From Gerris lacustris (lineage: Eukaryota; Arthropoda; Insecta; Hemiptera; Gerridae), in NCBI GenBank assembly GCA_951217055.1, contig OX578279.1, forward strand, positions 44,579,250-44,643,249: a stretch of 64,000 nucleotides of DNA. The letters are read 5' to 3'. The translations under genes and the position numbers were made by a program. The notes under the pieces are model-generated. The model made no database searches. It saw only the letters and a list, made by a program, of their open reading frames with translations, and had not been told where the DNA came from. Below, in pieces: positions 33,236-44,605 of this stretch (positions are counted from its first letter, which is position 1; each line of letters opens with the position of its first letter).

Positions 33236-33515
33236 CTATAATATGAAGGGTTACTTACCGTCGATACATCCTGATCTGAGGATTATTCGACCGGTTTTCG
33301 CTATACTCCATCATCAGCAGAATAATATAGAACTGGTGGAGAAGAGAGTGAAGTAAAGAAGAAGAGGTGTCAGACACTGACCTCGTATACTCTACGAAGT
33401 CTATTCGACTCCTAGAGTTCTATTATTCTTCTGCTGATGATGGCGTATATACGAAACCGGTCCAGTGATCCACAGATCAAGCAAATATCGACGGTAAGTA
33501 ACCCTTCATATTATA
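33236..33515. mobile_element. Fold-back element with hammerhead-like strings
   Basis: The left arm (33236-33334, TATAATATGAAGGGTTACTT then ACCGTCGATA) complements the right arm (33417-33515, TATCGACGGTAAGTAACCCT then TCATATTATA) with scattered mismatches. The spacer is about 80 bases. The right arm has CTGCTGATGATGG...ACGAAACCGGTCCAG (33431-33465), and the left arm carries the same on the minus strand (33289-33317). CTG before and CAG after the motif could form a short stem I. No target duplication was identified. Confidence 0.8.
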
Positions 33516-34163
33516 AATGTATACTTGTTACTTTTATCATCTAATCTGAAACATCGATGTCAATATGTTTTTTTTAATTTATTGAAGAAGAATATATCTG
33601 TATATTGGGCACATTGATCACTATTTAACTAATATTTATTTCACTCTTGGACCATTTAATGCAAATCGCAAATGGCAAAAAAGCGTATTCCGGGTAATTA
33701 AAACAACTGATTAAATTATCAAACGATAACTAGTAAGTTAAATTTAATCCTTATTGAAGTAGACATTAGGTATGGGTGGAATGAATTTACCATTTTGGTT
33801 TTCACGGCTCAGAGGACCAACACGTTTAGTAGGATCCTCGGTGAGAGATATTAAACGCACTTAAAGAATAGAGAAGACTGAAAAGACTTAATTGTTGTGA
33901 AGCGAGAGACACGAGGATAATAATTAACACAAAATTGTTTGATGAAAAATAATTAGACTTCAGGGCTCCTATAACTTTTTAATTGGTATTTTTATGGGCA
34001 TCAGCATTGGAGGATAATAAAATAATTAAATTGATTATACTAGCATTGATTATAGTATTAGTGTATTGCTTAAGAACTTATTGATCAACTTAAAACTGTA
34101 ATTACCAATTTAAGTAATTAAACTCTTTTTTTCTAATTTCACATTACTTTGTTTATGTTACAG
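33516..34163 (+). other. Presumed intron upstream of the ADAMTS-like exon
   Basis: AT-rich sequence without features until the acceptor: a T-rich tract (near 34126-34135), 'ctaat' as a possible branch sequence, and TTATGTTACAG ending at 34163. Confidence 0.5.
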
Positions 34164-34329
34164 ACGGGTCATATCAGAACTTCGGATGCGAGCTACTTGA
34201 TAGAACCTGCCGAGCCTTACAAGGATCACGATACTCCAATCAAACATTCAATTACTAGAATATCATCGTACAAACCTGCTTCAACAAAGTCAACTCCATC
34301 ATCTCAAAACGATCTCTGCCACGTACTTG
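34164..34329 (+). CDS. Internal exon, ADAMTS-like prodomain
   Basis: The segment follows a canonical acceptor (polypyrimidine tract, then TTACAG) and ends at a donor G|GTAAAC. It translates openly for 55 codons plus one base (start phase 0, end phase 1). The product begins TGHIRTSDASYLIEPAEPYK and continues to TPIKHSITRIS and DLCHVLG. The G-x-I-x-T...Y-x-IEP...H-x-I-x-R pattern matches the C-terminal part of the reprolysin-type prodomain (Pep_M12B_propep) of ADAMTS metalloproteases. In that family this part follows a conserved LS-x-C-x-GL segment, expected in the preceding exon. ADAMTS enzymes are secreted zinc proteases that remodel extracellular matrix, and the prodomain keeps them latent. 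GC content is visibly higher than around it. The family call rests on this short motif pattern; the splice structure is the stronger evidence. Confidence 0.68.
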
Positions 34330-35643
34330 GTAAACTTTTATTTTTGATATTTTATTATATTTATTACCCTTATGAATCCTAACTTGCTTGTCTGCTATTA
34401 GCATTGGCGTGAGTGTAAACACTTGGTTGACCGGGCTAATATTCTACTATAACAAATCTTTTTGATATTCAAGGTAATAGGGTAAGGCATATTCAATCCT
34501 CCCCTTTCCCACTGTTTAAACAATATATTATGTTCTTATAAATTACTCTTTAATTTACCACAAAATATTAATGAACGAAAACATTTATCAACTTAAAATA
34601 ATGGAATTGAATGCTAGTATCTAACCACCCCCCATCCCACTTCTGCAAAACTAACTCTAAAAGTGTTTGCACACTTCCAATGAACACACTTAAGTAGGTA
34701 GGTCTGTCTGGTACCTGGATAAATTGACTGATTACAACCAAATGACTACATATTATTAACCACATAACATTCAAATCGATTAGTTTTATGTTTAGAAATA
34801 ACATTGAAAATAGGCGTCAATTAAAGATTATTTCTTGTCAGGCTTCAGGCTTTATTATTTCAAAAAATAATTTGCAATTATTATACTTATAACTTGGAAA
34901 GAGTACAATTAATTCTCGTTTAAATTGCCCTCAATTATGAATAAGGTGAATATTAAAGATAATAAACACTTGAATGTAATTTCAATGTGGTAGTTTTAGA
35001 GTTACATTTGTGCCCAATTATTATTTAAATTTATAATTTGTTCTTTCCTTTACTGGGTGGGGGGAATTGGAAAAGAGATTTTACTAAGAAAGGTTCTTGA
35101 ACTTATTTTTATGTGTCTACTTGTATATTGTTTACTTTCGAAAAGCTGTGAAGCTATCTCATTTTTAAAGCTGTTGATTTATTTGTTTATTTTTAACGTC
35201 ACGTTTATTTGGGGATAACTTAAAAGAAACAGTACAAAAGTTAGAGTCGTCATTAAAAATATAACTTAATTCACTTCAATGATTGAATACAGCAATTTTG
35301 AAACGAGATCAGTAAAGATATACAAATTTAAAATTCAGTAAGCGATTTAATTTCATTATTAAATCCGATCTTGCTTTTACGTAAAGTAACAGGTTGGAAT
35401 TTTTTTTAAGCCTGGAAATTGTAAAAACTAATGTTTAGTGTAAAACCTGAGGTATTGTGAAATTAAAACTGATTAATTATTAAATGATATAATAATAATA
35501 ATCCTTGGTGAAAAAAGCCAGGGCTTAGGCCTACCGAAGGGCTTACAAATTTAGATGTAGGATAGATAATTTTGGGAGGAAATACGTTTTATTTCTTCCT
35601 AACGAAATGGCGCGAATGATCATTAATTTTATTACTTACTCAT
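34330..35643 (+). other. Presumed intron downstream of the exon
   Basis: AT-rich, no exon or repeat recognised. A short segment near 35505-35545 (CCAGGGCTTAGGCCTACCGA) is G/C-richer and unassigned. Confidence 0.45.
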
Positions 35644-36363
35644 CATATTTATTTATTTGATAATGCATAATAAACAAACTACAAAAACTTGATAAAAACA
35701 ATACATGCACAGCATGATAGCAATGACGTTACGGTCGTCTGCTTAGAGTAGTGGCTATACGTTAATAACAATTAGTTAATTTACAGCTACATAATTAAAC
35801 TTAACAGATAATAAATAGTTACTATAAGAAAATTAAAACAATAAATCATCCAAAAAAAAAAAAAAAAAGAACAACAACAACAATAACAACAACATTATTT
35901 TTTTCTTTCTTGTTAATTGAATAAATTGAATTAATATAATAATATTTTTAAAAAAAGAAATATACAATTTTTTTTTTTTGGTCATGCAAAACTGATGCAA
36001 GATAACATTCTACTTACACTTATATCCTTATATAAATACAAATTAAGTCTATAAAAACATAACAATTAAAAACTATCCTACTAATGATTTCCTATACCTA
36101 CATGCCTCTTGAAGATAACTAAAATAACTGATTAAAATTTTTTCCATTTAGCTGCATATATATATATCTTGGGTCAATAACGGATCATACTCAAAATATT
36201 TTATTCTTAGAGGCCGTAACATGGGACAGGAGCCCAAAAAGTGTAATATATTTTCTTCGTCTCCCGTATGACATAATTCGCAATTTCTCTCGTTTTTCGG
36301 CTTCCAGGGTTTATCATTTAGGTCCAATAATTCAGTTCTGGCCTTGAAGATGGTTGGATGGAC
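35644..36363 (-). mobile_element. Jockey/R1-type LINE, 3' end fragment
   Basis: On the minus strand, a C-terminal ORF2 segment (36363-36148) is followed by about 500 bases of AT-rich 3' UTR. It finishes near 35644 with 'cattatcaaataaataaata', a typical simple LINE tail. A long A/CAA-rich block (35854-35895 on the + strand) lies in the UTR. It is 5'-truncated, as is usual for LINEs, and the left end of the tail is approximate. Confidence 0.7.
36148..36363 (-). pseudogene. LINE ORF2 C-terminal remnant
   Basis: The reading frame from about 36363 down to the stop at 36148-36150 gives IFKARTELLDLNDKPW and then CELCHTGDEENILHFLGSCP. It contains the CX2C...HX4C zinc-binding signature that closes ORF2 in Jockey, CR1 and R1-like LINEs. 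The frame is closed upstream by an in-frame stop (36364-36366). Reverse transcriptase and endonuclease domains are missing, so it is inert. Confidence 0.75.
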
Positions 36364-36525
36364 TTACTCATCATAGTAGGGTTTTATCATAGAAAAAAAT
36401 ATTTAAAATCGAGTGACAGTTAAGTACTTTAAGCATCTGTGAACTGATAATTTTTATTTATTCTGACTAATTTAAGTTGTTACAACTGGTCAAAACATAC
36501 CACAGTTAAGTATTTTCTGTGGCAA

Positions 36526-36865
36526 GGCCAGGCGCACACAGGAGTCCTTTTTTCCCGCAGACAGTTTTGTCGCTACCTCAAGGGCTTATACAGTATATGG
36601 GAGTGCGCACACTGGAGGCAAAGACAAAAGAGGTGCAAGTCATAAGAGTCCTCCAGCCTAGGAAATGTCTTGAAACATTCCTGTCCGCGGACTTTTATGC
36701 ACAAATCACAGCAATTTCCACAAGATCCATTTCGCTGGGTACAAGATGTGCAATTGTCTTGCCTCCAGTCTGCAAGGCTGTAGCAACACAAGTGATAAGG
36801 CAGACACAACGAAGACAACTCGGAAACAGTCTGCATACTGTTTTGTCTCCAGTGTGCGCCTGGCC
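36526..36865. mobile_element. PIF/Harbinger-like MITE
   Basis: The termini GGCCAGGCGCACAC and GTGTGCGCCTGGCC are perfect inverted repeats. The flanks are CAA (left) and TAA (right), compatible with a mutated TWA duplication. It is 340 bp and markedly more GC-rich than its surroundings. The TIR style matches the element at 4764-4975. The 120-codon + and 87-codon - open frames inside are not supported as genes. Confidence 0.7.
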
Positions 36866-39800
36866 TAATGTTTTATACTAGTTTTAAAAGCGCTATGATA
36901 TACTATGCAGAAAATAAATCATTCAGTTGAATTAATGGATACATTGATTAATTACTAGTGGGAAAGTGCAACCCATCTTCTTTTTACAAGATAATTATCG
37001 CAATGCACATACATTTGTTTTAAGCACCCGGCAGATTTATGAGTTTCTTCTGGAATGTTACATTTCCTAATTGAACTGTCAATTCATTTTTAATTTTTTT
37101 GTACTTGAATTTCAAAAAAGTATTTACCTCTAAAGCTTTTGTATTTCTCATGACCTGCACTTAAAGTGCGTTGACTTGCTGGCATTGACATTGCATTTAT
37201 ACTCTCACGTATTCCTCTGTATCTCTTTGCAGTGAAACGTTGGAATATATTGTTATTGTCGTTGTTTCATGCCTTCCTATCTCGATTTTACCTTATCATT
37301 CCATTATTCTTATAATGAAGGCCATAAATTTGAGTTTAACACTTTTGATTATTCAGTAGTATCTCATGATCTTATGGTCGACCTTCGCGTACCTTGCTTA
37401 GTGTTCAGATAAAACTGTAAGAATTTGCACCCTCGTCTCTCGGTGAAAAGAACCTTTGTGCTCCCTCTAATGCATTCTCCTCTTTGAATGAAGCCTCCTT
37501 TGTTTTAAATAATTGATTATTTCTTTTTTGAGGAAAATATTCTTATTATAGTATCGTACATTCCACAATATTTTATTATTTGATAATACAATATTTTTTT
37601 AATTGTTTTTTTTTTGTTTTAATCTTTTAAAACTGATACCTTTTTACAGCAAATATTTGAGAAATTATTTTTACTTTTTGGGCTCTCTACCCTACAAAGT
37701 AGCATCTGCAAAATTAATTGTTTGACATCATTACCAAATACTTAAAATCTATTAATTGTTTGACACCATTACCAAATGCTTAAATATCTATGCTAGTTTT
37801 TTTTTATGTAAATTAGAAACTACATACCTTGGTATTTTTAATTAAAAAGTCTTTTTAATTACCTTATAGTAGTTTTCATTCCTTCATAGTATATTCTTAA
37901 TACAAGAGTTCTTGTGTATAGCGAAGTGGAGGAAGAGTCCAGGAGCTCTGAGGAAACGTTTAATGCATATAAGATTCTACCTATTGAAAAATATTTGCCT
38001 TTATCGTGGGACGTAGATTAAATTAACATTTTTAGTTAAAGCAGTTGGTATTCAAATTTTGCTATTTACTTATTGATCTTGCGCTTTAGGATACGCCTTC
38101 TTATCAATTAAATCTTACTGTTGGACTTTTAACCTTTCGATTTATTAAACTTACTCTGGAAAAAGTACATTAAATGCAGCGAAGCAGGCATGCAACTTTT
38201 GTTTGATCAAGGGTTGATGGTATTTTGAATAATAATTCTCGTGATAGATGGTTAGTAAGTGATAGCGTTCCCTTAGAATCAGGTTCTATCCTTCAGACAT
38301 TGCCCTCCACACCTCCTGGCAGACTTGAGACAGTCTTATCTCCTTTCTGTGGTTTACTTTTTTTTACACCGTTGCAGGTCGAAGCGGCGGTCGTCTGACT
38401 TGTTCCACAACGTCTAGGTCATGGTTCAAGCATCCCAACCGCAATTTAAAATGCAAATTTTTCCTTCTATATTCTGTTCTGAGGTCCGCTCTTGACGACA
38501 GCGCGTGGGTTCATCCCCCAAGGACTTATTCCCAACTCTTTTCCATTGATACATAACATGCAACAAGACTTGTTACTGTGTATCACTTATTTATATGGCT
38601 TAAATAAAGTAAAGTAGAAAATAAACACGCAACACTCATACTTGGATTTTTATAATGCGGGATACATTATGCGTGTCTTTTAAGTTCAAACAGTCACACT
38701 TATCTTTCTGTAACATCACCTTAAGAAAGCACTTATATCCTTATTTTTGTATCGTTATTTTTTGTATACACATTCACATTCCTTTAATTCCAATCGCAAT
38801 TCTAAATTTATAGTTTTAAACATATGCAGTTCCCTAATGTGTTTAAATGTATAATACAGTCGCGCCTTATGTTTTAAATTATAAGGTATTTGTGATGATC
38901 TGCGGATCTAAAAAGTGGTGTTTTTAGTTAATTGTTTTTTAAGAGTGTTACATTCTGTGTTACCTGATGAAGATGTAGTAAATGCTCAATTTTTATGCTG
39001 TTCATGTACTGTACAAGTTAGTTCCATTAAAAGCTTGTGACGAATTCTGGAATTAAATTCGTATTTCTTTATATTTTTATACTAGTCATAGAATTTTACT
39101 TATAGTGTCAAAACTTTAAACACTATGATAAGTCGAAAGCTGGTTCGTTTAAACATATGAACTATATAATTCAAATCTGATACTTTTTTTTATAGTGTCT
39201 CCCTTAATCTGTAAGAAAGGGAATTTGGTTATCCTTTTTTCTTACTACCTATCTTTATGCTGAATTAAAAGTTCTAAATTCTTTAGAGGCCACCCAAAAT
39301 TTTGTTTGATCAATTATTATCGGTCCTTGCCTTTGGGTTAGATTTGTTTAAAGGCCACCAGAGAAGTTGGTTAGGAGAATAAATCCTTGTAGTTCATTTT
39401 TACAAGTTCATATCCTTGTTAAAGGGAATAATGGGTGGTTTAATGCTAATGGCATTCAGTATCCTTTTGCAAAGCGTTAAACTGTCTTACAAGACGAACG
39501 CTAATACTGTAATTTGGCTATCACGACTGGCCCGGGGTAACTACACGGTAATCGTGTCCCGCCCGTGTGAATTTGAAAAGCCCTCAGGCCTCGTTGCAAG
39601 TTTGCCACAAGACCATTGCCATTGCCATGTTGCAAGGAAAAATATTCCGATCCTTTGATCTTGGGATTTGATGAACCCGTGGGTTCCCAATGTACCCGAG
39701 ATTAAGCCAGTTAAACTACACTTGATTCGATGCAATTTTTTAAAAGTGTCTGTCTGTGTTCCTATAGATTTATGAAGTCTAGCTAAGTAGATTAGTTACT

Positions 39801-40330
39801 TTCTTTACTCCTTTTAAGGGCAAGGATGTAATGAAGTTACTCTATTTGTATAGTGCATAGTATCCTACCATGTCATACCCTACTCATCTTCAAGATTTTA
39901 GATTATATTATATATCGAACAGCGTGTTGTGGTATTTACTCTTATGGTTATTGTATTAACTCAAATAAAAACCGTAAATTTTATGACCGTTTTATATTAC
40001 AATGAAATAACTAAGATTATAATGGTGTCTCATGAGATAAGTTCCTTAAATTCTATTACAATATTAAAACCGCCTTTTCTAAATTCGCATCCTACAATTT
40101 GTTTTACTGCGTTTTGATTGTCTTTAATTAATTTTCGTAAAATTTACGTGGAGAGACTGTTTGTGTTATTCCTGTAAGATTACCACTATAGACACTCCCG
40201 TATCCAGCATTTTAAATTAAATATCGCTACTAAAATCGTTTGATGCAGATAGTCTGAAATATAATCAGCTCAAACACATGAAGTTCAAAGTGTAATGAAA
40301 TATTACTCAAAAAATGAAACATGCAAATAA
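36866..40330. other. Long non-coding stretch
   Basis: No exon, RNA gene or clear repeat was recognised in about 3.4 kb. About 38280-38560 is less AT-rich and contains TGGTTCAAGCATCCC and GTGGGTTCATCCCCC, weakly like Pol III B boxes. About 39500-39720 is also GC-richer with an unconvincing 80-codon frame. 37720-37790 carries a local duplication of 'ttaattgtttgaca(t/c)cattaccaaat'. Confidence 0.45.
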
Positions 40331-40542
40331 CACTGTTCTGCAAAAAAAGTATTTTTGTGTGCTGAATCCGAATCTGAAGTCAAAATTTCTCCCATACGTA
40401 CAGTTTTCCCGGAAAATGCACCTAAAGTTCGGAAAAATTGTGTTTTTGAGGTTTTTCGAAGTATTCATGTCATATACTTATTTTGATGAGTAGAAATTAC
40501 GTTCCAAATCACAAAAAGTTTGTTAAATTTTGCAGAACAGTG
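40331..40542. mobile_element. MITE with TAA duplication
   Basis: CACTGTTCTGCAAAA at the left and TTTTGCAGAACAGTG at the right are perfect 15-bp inverted repeats. TAA flanks both sides (40328-40330, 40543-40545). At 212 bp with no coding capacity, it is best explained as a PIF/Harbinger-like non-autonomous element. Confidence 0.75.
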
Positions 40543-40545
40543 TAA

Positions 40546-41880
40546 TTATCAAAGATACAAGACTAGAAGCAGTCAAATTGTTTTTGGGGAGATTTTAAAC
40601 CTCAAACTTTTTTGCAATTTGAACTCGCGTTTTTATTTTTAAAAAGTGAAGCACCAGAAGTAATTTTTTTTTTTTTTTTTTATTCTAGAAGAAACAGATA
40701 ACTTAAGTTAATTCCTTTCCACTTTTATATAAAAATAATTAAAACGGTTTAAATGGAACTTGATTATTTCTTAACTTGTTATTTTTAGCGATAAAAGGGC
40801 TTAAAGTGTTTAAAGTCTAAACTGGTGATTTAAGCAGAAGTTAGGTCGATGTTTTAAAGTCAGGTTGTTTCTCTGCCTTTAAATGGCCAATATATCCAGA
40901 TGGTCATTCTATTTAAAGATCTATCTAGTTTAAATGTTTAGAGAGCGGAGCCTATTCGAAAATACATTTAAATATATTCAAATATTCTGGGCTCATTGAT
41001 TTTTAAAACGTCCAGATCCCTCTGCTGCTTAATAAATCTAAACTTGACCTTCGAGAAAAAAAGAAGACTGAAAATGTACTATTTCTTTGTTGTTGTTTTT
41101 TTTTAAATAAAGGATGCTGATACTCTTATAGTGATGATGTTTATTATATTTTTATCTTAACACTAATTTCTACTGAAATGCACCAATAACATAAACTAAG
41201 ATTACTTTATTGTTTATTTCATTCTTGTCCAATTTCTTGGCCGTAAATTACCATAGATACACTAGTTCTAACTTCTTAACAGCTAATGTAATAACCACTT
41301 CCTGTCAGTCAATAGTAGCATTTTTAAAAAGTAATATTTTAGCTGGAAATGATTATATACTGTAAAACTCTGTCCTTATAGAGTCGTATACTCTTGTCCT
41401 TAGAGTTTATGGCATTGAATTGGAAGTCTATTTTGAAAAAGTACGAAACTTACGTAATATATCCGTAGCTTTTTGTTTGAAAATTGTTTTTAAAAAAATA
41501 ATAATAATAATAATCTGGATTGGAAAAAGCTTCCAACTTGAAGTTGAATATGATTCAAGCTATTTTATATAAGAAAAGACTGCAGCCCGATTAATTTTAG
41601 AATTTCAATTTTTTTTTTGGCTTTGATTATAATTTTTTTTTTTTTTTTTTTTGTTAACCTGCTATAATATGCAGTTTTTGTTTGATTTCATTCATATTTA
41701 TTTTTTATATGTTTACTGTAATTACGATCATAGTTGGATTTTTTTTTTTTAAATTAAAGTATTTTCGTTTTACGGGTTTTTACGAAATATTTGTAATAAT
41801 TCAAATACGAGTATTTATTATTTAAAGAAAGCAACCAGTCATGACATAAATTTGATCTAACATTTGTTTACTGATTTTTT
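40546..41880. other. AT-rich non-coding stretch
   Basis: Several poly-T tracts (about 40664-40681, 41633-41652) and a short (AAT)n near 41500 are present. No gene recognised. Confidence 0.5.
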
Positions 41881-42395
41881 ACTTTCTCATATAAAAAGAA
41901 AGTAACGAGATTTTGATGGATTTACACGTTTTGAGGTCCCCTGTCCAAAAAAGTGGTTTTTAAAAAATGTCTGTCTGTCGTCTGTGCAGACGCGTGGAGC
42001 CTAAACTACTGGGCCGAAATTTGGCATACATGTTAAGAAAAATCATACCCTGAGGCGAAATCGAGAAATTAATTTTCTTCAAAGTTGGGGGCGCTACCCT
42101 CCAAAAATGTTTAAAAAAAACGTGGAAAAAATATTTTTTGAAAACGGTTCTGACGATTTTTATTATAAAAAAATCTAAATTGTAGTCCATTAAAATACAA
42201 ATCTAAGAATAATAGCCATTTTCCCGGGAAAAATCTAGTTCCTGAGAATGTAGCTTTAAATGCGGAGGGGAGGGGGGGAGGCAGGATTCGGTTCCCCGCC
42301 GAGGAGAAGTTATTTTTATGATAAAATGTTCAATAATAATTAAATTTACTTACGAAAACACGTAAATTAATAAACGGAAAATACTGGGCTAAGTA
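41881..42395 (+). repeat. R2 dispersed repeat, near full length
   Basis: It starts ACTTTCTCATATAAAAAGAA. It passes 'gatggatttacacgttttga', 'ggtttttaaaaaatgtctg', 'gtggagcctaaactactggg', 'catttggc'-type words, 'ccattttcccgggaaaaat' and 'cgccgaggagaag'. It ends 'aatactgggctaagta'. A G-rich stretch lies at 42266-42285. It is non-coding; the 76-codon minus frame is incidental. Confidence 0.85.
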
Positions 42396-43352
42396 TGTAA
42401 TTATGATCTTGCATATATGAGCAAGTTTGCCTTAATTGTCTCGGAGCGATTTTTTAACTTTAAATTAACTAAATATAATAAAAATAAAAACAAACTAATA
42501 AATCAATTTTAAATACATTAATAAAAATAAATAATGCCCAAATTATATATTTTTTTAAATAATATTTCTCTACATATCTACTTTAATTTTAAGCAAACAT
42601 AAATTAACTTAATATTATTAATCGCGTGTAATAGAAAAAATAATTCTTTGAAATAATTTATGACGCTATGGCCTAGTCAAATAATTAATATAATGGTCGG
42701 CATTTAGAATATTTCAACAATATTAATATATTCTCATTTAAAAATTCCATAGTGAACAAGCTGTCAGTTTTATAATGATATTTAAGGAATATATTTGGAA
42801 TGACAGCCTTTGCTTTCAGAAACAGGTTCTATGAGTTCTCAGCTGTTTGATTTCTCAACTTGATTCCATTTATTTATAATGCCTAACTTAAAAAAAACCT
42901 CACTCTCAATTCTATATATTTGGTATATAACTATTATAAAGTTGTTTCTTCTTATCTTGCACAATCTTTATCTAATGCATTTAAAAAGGCAGAAAGCTCA
43001 TCAACTTTTTTTCAAGACATCGTTCGCTTAAGAATACTTTATGTCTTATTTAATGTGTATTTTATACAGTTAATTTTCAATTCTACTTGTGTAAATTACA
43101 TCTAATTATCTCTTAGAGTGAAGATCGAATACTATACCTAGTTATCGGCATATTTTTAACTGGTTTAAATTATGTGTGGAAGGTTATAGTTCTCATTACT
43201 CAATTATAGCTTATCCTTTAAATATTTATCATTAAAGTCTGGACAAGAATTTAACAAGATGTAGTTTTTTTGTATAAATATGTATACGCATTATATACAA
43301 GGTTAGCATTATAAATATAACAAAAATTTCGAATATCTAAGTATTTTTTTCA

Positions 43353-43355
<3 letters not shown>
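42396..43355. other. AT-rich non-coding stretch
   Basis: No feature recognised; the 61-codon frame at 42920-43105 is unsupported. Confidence 0.5.

Positions 43356-43384
<29 letters not shown>
43356..43384. repeat. Poly-T tract, 29 nt
   Basis: Uninterrupted T run. Confidence 0.95.
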
Positions 43385-43387
<3 letters not shown>

Positions 43388-43984
43388 GCATTAGACAAGA
43401 GCAATGTTTCGAAGTAAAATGTTTTATTCTATAATTATTGTCCCATTGTAAAAAATGTATGTAATATATTTTTTTTTAAATTTAGATTTCCTTTGACAAG
43501 GCTTTATCGCAGCGAACATATGTCTTTATATGCCCATGATCCTATTTTATCAATTGCAAAATCAATGTCAAATGTCACATAATATAATTAATTGCACATT
43601 TTGATATCTAGTCAATTATTTTTTAGGTGATTAATTTATAGGACGGCGTTTTGTGAAACAAATGATTATGGAAGGAGTGATTGTATCATTAGCGATGATA
43701 CAATCGAGTGATTGTATCGTGAACCTTTAGACAGCAAATATTTAATTATTGATTTAAGAGTAGGTACTCGAGAGCGTATATAGGAGATAGATTTCTAGGT
43801 CTTCCGGTGGTAACCACGTCATGTTGGATGTGTGCAATGTACATCTCTAAAGATGCATCCAGCTTAGGGAACACTTATCCAACCATACGCGGCCATCCAA
43901 GACCTACAAAGCCATGATGATACCAAGCCTACGCTCTACTCTAAGATGTAAGAGAGATCTTTGTGTTTTGTAATCGGTAAAATG
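43385..43984. other. Non-coding stretch with small palindrome
   Basis: GATTGTATCAT-TAGCG-ATGATACAATC at 43679-43705 is a perfect 11-bp hairpin, with another GATTGTATC copy just after it. About 43800-43960 is GC-richer and unassigned. Confidence 0.45.
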
Positions 43985-44605
43985 CGGTCGATGAATCAGA
44001 AATTAACTTTTTTTGACATTTTCATGTCTTGGCTATGGCACATAATCACGAAAAGCGTTATCAAAAACTAGCGTTACACGAGTAGGGAAGATATAGAAAC
44101 AGGGAGTTAGGAAGATATAGGAGGTGTTTAATCGAGTCTGCCCCCTTTTGGTATAGATAGGGTCTCCCTCTACCGCGCTCGGTAAGGCCTACCCACCCCT
44201 CCCCTCCTGATCGGAAACCTGCCCCACGTCTCACAAGTCTCACTCTCTTCGCTTCTCGCTTCCGTTCTAGAAGTCATAACATTTATTTTTTATTTTTGTT
44301 ATACCATAATTTTTTGCATTTATTATATATTATAAAATATGTGTGAAGAAGCTAAAAGATTTCTTCTTAATAAACTGGAAAAGAAGAAAAGTACTTTCTT
44401 TCTTCGGGCACTACGTAATATGTGTATTACATATTACGATTTAATTCCTAATTCACAAACGCAAGAATCTGCACGCTCGAATTTTTTGGCATTTTTATGT
44501 CTTTACTTTGGCACATAAACTCGAACAGCGTTATACAAGCGTTATCAAAAAACGACACCAAAAAGCGTTTCTCAGTATGCAAGCAATTTTGTGAAAACAT
44601 CTTAC
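43985..44605 (+). repeat. R4 dispersed repeat, longest copy
   Basis: It starts with GACATTTTCATGTCTTGGCT and runs through 'gggagttaggaagatatagg', 'aatcgagtctgccccc' and 'ctctaccgcgctcgg'. It then contains the 59-codon open frame and ends 'aacgacaccaaaaagcgttt' and 'atgcaagcaat'. The start and the sequence after the open frame share CAT(G/A)..TGTCTT..TGGCACATAA words, a direct duplication of about 60 bases. Confidence 0.8.
44339..44518 (+). CDS. Small open frame of R4, 59 codons
   Basis: ATG at 44339 opens a 59-codon frame ending TAA at 44516-44518. The product starts MCEEAKRFLLNKLEKKKSTF and ends LAFLCLYFGT: a basic, helix-prone N-terminal half and a hydrophobic C-terminus, with no family I recognise. 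A frame of identical length exists in the copy at 57170-57349. The two differ at several codons, mostly changing the amino acid, so conservation may simply reflect recent copying rather than selection. It could equally be the first exon or a remnant of a longer element protein. Confidence 0.4.
   Translation: MCEEAKRFLLNKLEKKKSTFFLRALRNMCITYYDLIPNSQTQESARSNFLAFLCLYFGT

Noticed and set aside
36519..36881. 120-codon + and 87-codon - open frames
   Set aside because: They span a MITE end to end, including its terminal inverted repeats. Length is explained by higher GC, and there is no recognisable domain.
38950..38990. CTGATGAAGATG as another hammerhead-like core
   Set aside because: No matching GAAA string with a stem at the required distance.
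39416..39658. 80-codon open frame as a secreted peptide gene
   Set aside because: It has a hydrophobic start, but no downstream domain, no cleavage pattern worth defending and no splice context.
43484..43580. Possible exon after a TTTAG acceptor
   Set aside because: A frame is open for about 30 codons but there is no donor and no recognisable protein; it ends in a stop.
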